Shown here in pieces: positions 59,414 to 64,000 of a DNA stretch of 64,000 nucleotides. A program made the position numbers and the translations under genes. How positions within the stretch are numbered: position 1 is the stretch's first letter; every line of letters begins with the position of its first letter. This stretch comes from Lachnoclostridium sp. An181 (GTDB taxonomy: Bacteria > Bacillota > Clostridia > Lachnospirales > Lachnospiraceae), in the NCBI RefSeq assembly GCF_002160325.1, contig NZ_NFKJ01000003.1, positions 178,899-242,898 of the forward strand, in the 5' to 3' direction. A model generated the notes under the pieces. That model was not told the DNA's origin, ran no database searches, and worked only from the letters and a program-made list of their open reading frames with translations.

Positions 59414-59665
59414 CTACTGCGCGTCATCTGTCTTTGCAAGACCGTTCACATAGTCATTGATGTCGCCATAATCAACTTCGGCTGTCTTTCTTGGCTGACT
59501 GGAAGTGTAAAGACTATATCCCGAATAGCCTATCCATCCTACCAAAGCTATTGCTACAACTGACAATCCAAATTTCCACAAGAAATCTTTTCTTTTCTGC
59601 TTTTGGACTTCTTTTTTTCTCTCTGCTTTTTTCTGTTTATAACGATCTACTTTCTGCTGACTCAT
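59414..59665 (-). CDS. Small single-pass membrane protein, unrecognised
   Basis: An 83-residue protein with a very basic N-terminus (QQKVDRYKQKKAERKKEVQK, about residues 3-22), one membrane segment (about residues 30-50) and an acidic outer tail with an YGDINDYVN motif. The positive-inside rule places the N-terminus in the cytosol. ATG at 59665 follows AAGGAG by 8 bases. Lachnospiraceae often carry such short proteins near the division cluster; no function can be named. It has its own terminator. Confidence 0.75.
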   Translation of the reverse strand: MSQQKVDRYKQKKAERKKEVQKQKRKDFLWKFGLSVVAIALVGWIGYSGYSLYTSSQPRKTAEVDYGDINDYVNGLAKTDDAQ

Positions 59666-59725
59666 CTTGTACACTCCTTTGCGCCTTAGACTGATTTTAT
59701 GCTTATTTTAGCACAATCTGTCTTT

Positions 59726-60565
59726 TTATACAACCATGATTATTCCACCATCATTGGCATACATACTGCTGATCCCGGCTGTATCCAATACAATGATCTT
59801 CTTTACCTTCATCTTCTCTTCCACAAGACGTTTCATCTGCATAGCTCTGTCCCTGCAATTGCAGTGTGCGATCGCCAAGGTTTTCTCCTCCGTATGGCGC
59901 GCCTCCCTTACAAGAACATCCACCATCTTTTCCAGCGCTTTTTTCATCCCTCTTGCCTGCCCAAGCTGAATGATCGTTCCCTCCGGCGTTGCCCCCATAT
60001 ACGGCTTGATGTTGAGCGCGCTGGCTACAAACGCCTTGATACCGGTCAGTCTACCGTTTTTGCGCAGTGTCTCCAGAGATTCCAGCGTAAAATATGTGTG
60101 CATCCCTGCAATGTATTTTTCCACTGCCTTGATCACTTCTTCAAATTTCATGCCCTTTTCTTCATATTCTGCAATCTTCCTGGCAATCAATGTCTGTCCG
60201 ACAGATGCAGACCTGGAATTAAAAACATAGATCTTTTTGTCCCCGCGCTCTTCCTCGTAAAGCCTTTTTCCCAGAACTGCGCTGTTGTAGGAGCCGCTCA
60301 GCTCTGAGGACAGAGTGACTGCATAGATATGCTCTGCGTCACAGCCATACAGATCCATATACGCCTCCGGAGACGGACATGACGATTTCGGACAGTTTGG
60401 ACTTGCAGCCACCTTCCTCAGGAAATCGGCCTGATCAAATGTTTCATCGTCCACGATCAATTCTCCGTCTATATCGATTGTAAGCGGCGCGGTCACAAAT
60501 TTTCCGCTCTCTTTCATATCCTTCGTCAATTCACCGCAGCTGTCCACTACCACTCTATAACTCAT
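59726..60565 (-). CDS. DegV family fatty-acid-binding protein
   Basis: A 279-residue DegV (FakB-like) protein that binds a fatty acid for phosphorylation by a FakA kinase. The N-terminal domain begins YRVVVDSCGELTKDM, and shows APLTIDIDGE, SCPSPEAYM (usual TSQPS-like site) and VTLSSELSGSYNSA. The C-terminal half has the GRLTGIKAFVASALNIKPYM block of the family. The gene for FakA is not in this window. ATG at 60565 follows AGGAGG by 9 bases; the longer frame to 60622 is rejected. Confidence 0.9.
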   Translation of the reverse strand: MSYRVVVDSCGELTKDMKESGKFVTAPLTIDIDGELIVDDETFDQADFLRKVAASPNCPKSSCPSPEAYMDLYGCDAEHIYAVTLSSELSGSYNSAVLGKRLYEEERGDKKIYVFNSRSASVGQTLIARKIAEYEEKGMKFEEVIKAVEKYIAGMHTYFTLESLETLRKNGRLTGIKAFVASALNIKPYMGATPEGTIIQLGQARGMKKALEKMVDVLVREARHTEEKTLAIAHCNCRDRAMQMKRLVEEKMKVKKIIVLDTAGISSMYANDGGIIMVV

Positions 60566-60683
60566 CTTCTGATTCCTCCTGGATTCTATATACCACACAT
60601 TTCTAGTATATGTAGTTTTCAATACTACTTATTCCAATATAGCACAAATCAGAAGTAAATAAAAGTATTTTTCACTTTTTCTT

Positions 60684-61832
60684 CTACTCCAGGCGGATCG
60701 TTCCGGAAATTCCAAGAGCGATTCCCATCTCGCTCATCAAAAATACAATGGACGTTCCCCCGTAACTGACAAACGGCAGTGTGATACCTGTGGTCGGAAT
60801 CAGGTTGGTAACTACCGCGATATTGAGCACAACCTGGAGCGCGATATGGGCAAAAATACCTGTCACGATCAGAGAGCCGTACATATCCGGTGCATTCTGA
60901 GCAATGAACAGTAGTCTGTACAAAAGAAAGCCAAATAAGACAAGCAACAACACTGCCCCAAAAATTCCAAGCTCTTCACAAATGATCGCCAAAATCATAT
61001 CGTTTTGCACTTCCGGAATCACCATCTTTTGTGTGCTGTTTCCAAGACCTTTCCCAAAAAGCCCTCCTGCGCCGATTGCGTAGAGCCCCTGCATGATCTG
61101 AAATCCACCTTCGGATGCATGAGCCTCCGGATTCAGCCACACAAGAACTCTTCCAAGGCGAAATCCGCCAAAGGACTCCAGTTTGGATCCGAAAATCTGC
61201 AAGAGTATGATCACAGCAGCAATGGCGCCTCCTCCGATCAACATATACTTTCGGATTTTCGGATATACCACTGTGAGCATCACGCAGGTGATACCCATGA
61301 CAATGATCGCGGTACTCAGGTTATCTGTAAAGCAAAATACCGCAGCTGCATTGATGCCGCCCCACACACAGACTTTCCAGAATCCATATGTTGTCTTTAC
61401 CTTTTTTCCCAAATTACAGATCAAAAGCGGTATAAAAAGAATCACTGCTATCTTTGCAAGCTCGGACGGCTGGAGCTGAAAACCGGCCGGAAGCCGGAGC
61501 CATCTCCTGGCGCCGTATGCCTCGATTCCAAGTGGGGTCAACACAAGCGCCATCAAAAAGATGGAAAAAAAATAAAGATATTTTGCCCATTTTGCGTACC
61601 AGTGATAATTGATCTTTGATACGACCAGCATGACTGCCACACTGGCTGCACTTATCAATGCTTGCTTTTTAAACAAAGACATGTCATCTCCCGTCTCAAT
61701 CTGAGCACTGTAGGAGCTTGTACTGTAGAGCATGACAAGCCCAAAACAAACAAGGAAGATGACAGCCGCAAGCAGACTGTAATCAAAATAGGCAGCTGCT
61801 CTTTTCCTCTGTTTTGTGACTGTTTTTTCCAT
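60684..61832 (-). CDS. Second SEDS protein (FtsW/SpoVE-like)
   Basis: A SEDS peptidoglycan polymerase of 382 residues with about ten membrane segments. Signatures are GARRWLRLPAGFQLQPSELAK (seen as GARRWLRLP and FQLQPSELAK), DNLSTAIIVMG, GGLFGKGLGNSTQKMVIPE (split as GGLFGKGLGNST and QKMVIPEVQND), and TGITLPFVSYGGTS. It closely resembles the FtsW at 50-51 kb but lies outside the division cluster, next to asnB. In spore formers a second copy is often SpoVE, which works with SpoVD on the cortex; that role is possible here but not shown. Confidence 0.88.
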   Translation of the reverse strand: MEKTVTKQRKRAAAYFDYSLLAAVIFLVCFGLVMLYSTSSYSAQIETGDDMSLFKKQALISAASVAVMLVVSKINYHWYAKWAKYLYFFSIFLMALVLTPLGIEAYGARRWLRLPAGFQLQPSELAKIAVILFIPLLICNLGKKVKTTYGFWKVCVWGGINAAAVFCFTDNLSTAIIVMGITCVMLTVVYPKIRKYMLIGGGAIAAVIILLQIFGSKLESFGGFRLGRVLVWLNPEAHASEGGFQIMQGLYAIGAGGLFGKGLGNSTQKMVIPEVQNDMILAIICEELGIFGAVLLLVLFGFLLYRLLFIAQNAPDMYGSLIVTGIFAHIALQVVLNIAVVTNLIPTTGITLPFVSYGGTSIVFLMSEMGIALGISGTIRLE

Positions 61833-61875
61833 TTTCTCACCCCCTGCTTATTTCCTCAGAGGTGTATTTGTATTC

Positions 61876-63741
61876 CTACGCCTGTTTCACTGACGGGTGA
61901 ACCGGCTTTCCATTTGCAAAAAAGCGGTCATACCAGAGCAGGAAGATATACACCGTCCAGATTTTCCGGCTGTTGTCATGTTTGCCGTTCTTATGTTCTT
62001 CCAATAATCTCATCAGATACTGTGTATTGAAGAATTTCTCTGCCGGTGCAGAATGGAACATCTCCTTTACGCGCACGTAATACTTTTCTTCGCGCAGCCA
62101 CACGCGGATCGGTATCGGGAATCCCAGTTTTTTCTTCTCCGCGGTTTTTTTCCGGATCACCTTGTCAGCTGCGGCGCGCAGTGCAACTTTTGTCTTCGGA
62201 GCTCTCACTTTATATTCAAGCGGCAGTGTCTCCGCCAGTTTCATCACTTCTTTGTCCAGGAACGGAACGCGCACTTCCAGGGAATTTGCCATTCCCATTT
62301 TGTCACCTTTCATCAAAATATCATGGACAAGCCAAAGGTGCAGGTCCACATACTGCATCTTTGTCACAGGATCTTTCCCCCGTACTCTCGAATAAAGCGG
62401 AGCTGTCACTTTCTGAATGCCTCTCTCACATCCTTTTTTGATCAGTTTATTTGCCTCTCGCTCCGTAAAAATTGTTGTGGCGTTCGCAAAGTAACGTTCC
62501 TCCAGTGTCTTTCCGTGACGCATCAAAAATCCGCGCCCCTTCATCTCACGCGGCATACATCTCTCCGCAAACCAGCCAAGGAAACGGCGGATCGGCATTG
62601 GAACTTTGTTGAAACCGGTGTATTCCAAAGGTTCACAGTAAATATTGTATCCACCGAACAACTCATCGGAACCTTCCCCGGAAAGAACAACTTTTACCTT
62701 TTTTGCTGCTTCCTGGCTCAGAAAATAAAGGGCAACTGCAGCAGGGTCAGCGACAGGCTCGTCCATATAATACGTAAAATCTGACAACACATCCCAGTAT
62801 TCTTCCGGTTTGATGACCTTGCTGTCATTTTTCATATGGATGCTATCTGCAAACTCTTTGGCGTCCTGAATTTCACTGTATTTTTGCTCATCAAATCCAA
62901 CTGTGAAAGTTCTGTCCACTTGGGAAAGATACGTAAGATAGCTGGAGTCCACCCCGCTGGAAAGATAAGATCCAACCTCCACATCGCTGATCTTATGCAT
63001 TTTCACAGACTCCTTCATTGTCTTTTCCACTTCATCCACAATCTCTTCAAAAGATTTGTCCGTCTTTCCGGTAAAATGAGGCTCAAAATATCTCACAATC
63101 TCTATTTTCCCTTCTTTATAAGTAAAATAATGTCCCGGCTGAAGACAGAAAACACCTTTAAAAAATGTTTCATTTGTCGGCACAAACTGGAAGGAAAGAT
63201 AATTTCCAAGCGCTTTCTCATTGAACACTTTGTCAAAATGAGGGTGTTCCACAAAACTTTTGATTTCTGATCCAAACAAAAAGGTACCGTTCATCTTTGC
63301 ATAATAAAATGGCTTGATTCCAAACATATCTCTGGCACCGAACAGTTTCTTATCCTCTCTGTCCCAGATAACGAAAGCATACATTCCTCTTAAGCGCTCC
63401 ACCAGTTTCTCTCCCCATTCTTCATACCCATGCAGAAGCGTCTCAGAGTCCGTGTGCGTCTGAAAGATATGTCCTGCTGCCAGAAGCTCTTCCCTCAGCT
63501 CCTGGTAGTTGTAAATCTCCCCGTTAAACGTCAGAACTTTTGTTTTATCTTCATTATATAATGGCTGGTCTCCGGTCTCGGTGATATCGATAATACTCAG
63601 ACGTCGGAATCCAAGCGCTGCATCGTCATCCGTAAACATCCCTTGGCTGTCCGGTCCACGGTGTATAATGGTATTCATCATATTTTGCAGCACTTGTTCT
63701 TTATTATCCAATCTACCTACAAATCCTGTAAATCCACACAT
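61876..63741 (-). CDS. asnB: Asparagine synthase (glutamine-hydrolysing)
   Basis: It converts aspartate to asparagine with glutamine and ATP. It has 621 residues. The N-terminal Ntn amidotransferase starts MCGFTGFVGR with catalytic Cys2, and shows IIHRGPDSQG and LTFNGEIYNYQELR. The synthetase domain carries the PP-loop SSGVDSSYLTYL and LSGEGSDELFGGYNIY, and YHLWLVHDILMKGDKMGMANSLEVRVPFLD-like sequence near the end. The C-terminus ends in KPVHPSVKQA. It has its own promoter and is not in an operon with the second SEDS gene, from which 43 bases separate it. Confidence 0.95.
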   Translation of the reverse strand: MCGFTGFVGRLDNKEQVLQNMMNTIIHRGPDSQGMFTDDDAALGFRRLSIIDITETGDQPLYNEDKTKVLTFNGEIYNYQELREELLAAGHIFQTHTDSETLLHGYEEWGEKLVERLRGMYAFVIWDREDKKLFGARDMFGIKPFYYAKMNGTFLFGSEIKSFVEHPHFDKVFNEKALGNYLSFQFVPTNETFFKGVFCLQPGHYFTYKEGKIEIVRYFEPHFTGKTDKSFEEIVDEVEKTMKESVKMHKISDVEVGSYLSSGVDSSYLTYLSQVDRTFTVGFDEQKYSEIQDAKEFADSIHMKNDSKVIKPEEYWDVLSDFTYYMDEPVADPAAVALYFLSQEAAKKVKVVLSGEGSDELFGGYNIYCEPLEYTGFNKVPMPIRRFLGWFAERCMPREMKGRGFLMRHGKTLEERYFANATTIFTEREANKLIKKGCERGIQKVTAPLYSRVRGKDPVTKMQYVDLHLWLVHDILMKGDKMGMANSLEVRVPFLDKEVMKLAETLPLEYKVRAPKTKVALRAAADKVIRKKTAEKKKLGFPIPIRVWLREEKYYVRVKEMFHSAPAEKFFNTQYLMRLLEEHKNGKHDNSRKIWTVYIFLLWYDRFFANGKPVHPSVKQA

Positions 63742-63794
63742 AATTTAATCTCCTTTGTTCTATTCCTACTCCCTATAAAAGTTCATATGATAGT

Positions 63795-63823
63795 ATTATA
63801 CCCTCATTCAGAACCGAACACAA
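63795..63823 (-). promoter_or_regulatory. Promoter of asnB
   Basis: -10 TATAAT (63795-63800) is 17 bases from a weak -35 TTGTGT (63818-63823). Confidence 0.65.
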
Positions 63824-63836
63824 CCTATAAATTGCC

Positions 63837-63868
63837 AAAAAAGACGCCGGCATCTCATGCCGACGTCT
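63837..63868 (-). terminator. Terminator of the surface protein gene
   Basis: Stem AGACG-CGGCAT / ATGCCG-CGTCT with single-base bulges and a 3-base loop is followed on the minus strand by TTTTTT. It lies 20 bases past the stop of the gene at 63888. Confidence 0.85.
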
Positions 63869-63887
63869 CCTTTCATATGCTTAAAGA

Positions 63888-64000
63888 TTAGTCATCTTCT
63901 CTGCGTTTTTTGAATGCTGCCATTGCTGCAAGTGCTGCTGCCATCGCTCCCGCAAGCATTGCTGCGTTTGCTGTGTCTCCGGTCTTCGCACTCTTCTGAC
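63888..64000 (-). CDS. C-terminal end of a probable sortase-anchored surface protein (5' part outside window)
   Basis: The last 36 or so residues of a minus-strand gene that continues beyond the right edge. They read KSAKTGDTANAAMLAGAMAA, then a hydrophobic run to KKRREDD and a stop. A KTGD box, a hydrophobic segment of about 20 residues rich in Ala and Met, and a basic tail form the layout of a cell-wall sorting signal of the NPKTG/SPKTG type seen in Lachnospiraceae. The full protein, signal peptide and sortase are not visible. The call rests on this tail only. Confidence 0.65.
   Translation of the reverse strand, partial: QKSAKTGDTANAAMLAGAMAAALAAMAAFKKRREDD

Noticed and set aside
1..64000. 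CRISPR array, prophage or intact insertion sequence
   Set aside because: No regular spacer-repeat pattern, phage structural genes, integrase or transposase was found on either strand.

Overview
The window is a chromosomal segment of a spore-forming Firmicute, almost certainly a gut Lachnospiraceae (class Clostridia). Pointers are the SCIFF ranthipeptide precursor beside its radical SAM maturase and secDF, the sporulation genes spoIIGA, sigE, sigG and spoVT, a mraZ-rsmH-ftsL division cluster, fused SecDF, a THF riboswitch, a T-box leader and many clostridial-style membrane proteins. Nearly all genes lie on the minus strand; only mgtE (cut by the left edge), a LUD-domain gene, yqeY and a small membrane-anchored gene lie on plus. 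The genus was not determined.

Layout. 1-6.4 kb is an accessory region: the mgtE 3' part, a broken ABC transporter (ATPase lacking its Walker A half plus a membrane partner), an ECF sigma factor with an overlapping anti-sigma-like gene, and an intact ABC-2 transporter pair. 6.5-10.2 kb is a branched-chain amino acid operon (ilvB-ilvN-ilvE) under a T-box leader whose specifier reads as valine GUA. 10.2-12.8 kb is a folate/thymidylate operon (folT-marR-thyA-folA) headed by a THF riboswitch. 12.9-13.6 kb holds no intact protein gene: a decayed ORF, a 146-bp element with terminal inverted repeats and several GC-rich hairpins, and two identical tRNA-Gly(GCC) genes.

14.5-28.9 kb is a long housekeeping array: TIGR04086 membrane protein, SCIFF peptide, SCIFF maturase, secDF, recJ, apt, rel, an MBL hydrolase, hemZ, hisS, aspS. 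28.9-41 kb holds spoVT, sbcD-sbcC, niaR, yqeY and pth-mfd-prsA. 41-47.8 kb holds a small unknown gene, a HAD phosphatase, sigG, an LCP ligase, a beta-CASP hydrolase and spoIIGA-sigE. 47.9-59.2 kb is the division/wall cluster mraZ-rsmH-ftsL-two class B PBPs-mraY-murD-ftsW-ftsQ-ftsZ, without murG, murC or ftsA. 59.4-64 kb holds a small membrane protein, degV, a second FtsW/SpoVE protein, asnB and the C-terminal end of a probable sortase-anchored surface protein.

The regulatory sequences are the most informative part. They include the THF riboswitch with an exact 8-nt anti-Shine-Dalgarno, five exactly spaced 10-bp repeats in front of mraZ, a spoIIGA promoter with an extended 21-bp spacer and a 0A-box-like site, a SigG-like promoter before spoVT, and a dedicated promoter plus an intercistronic hairpin around the SCIFF peptide gene. 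No CRISPR array, prophage or intact insertion sequence was seen. The window is mostly well-known biology; the best candidates for something undescribed are the 146-bp inverted-repeat element and the membrane protein with a degenerate FMN-binding-like domain.
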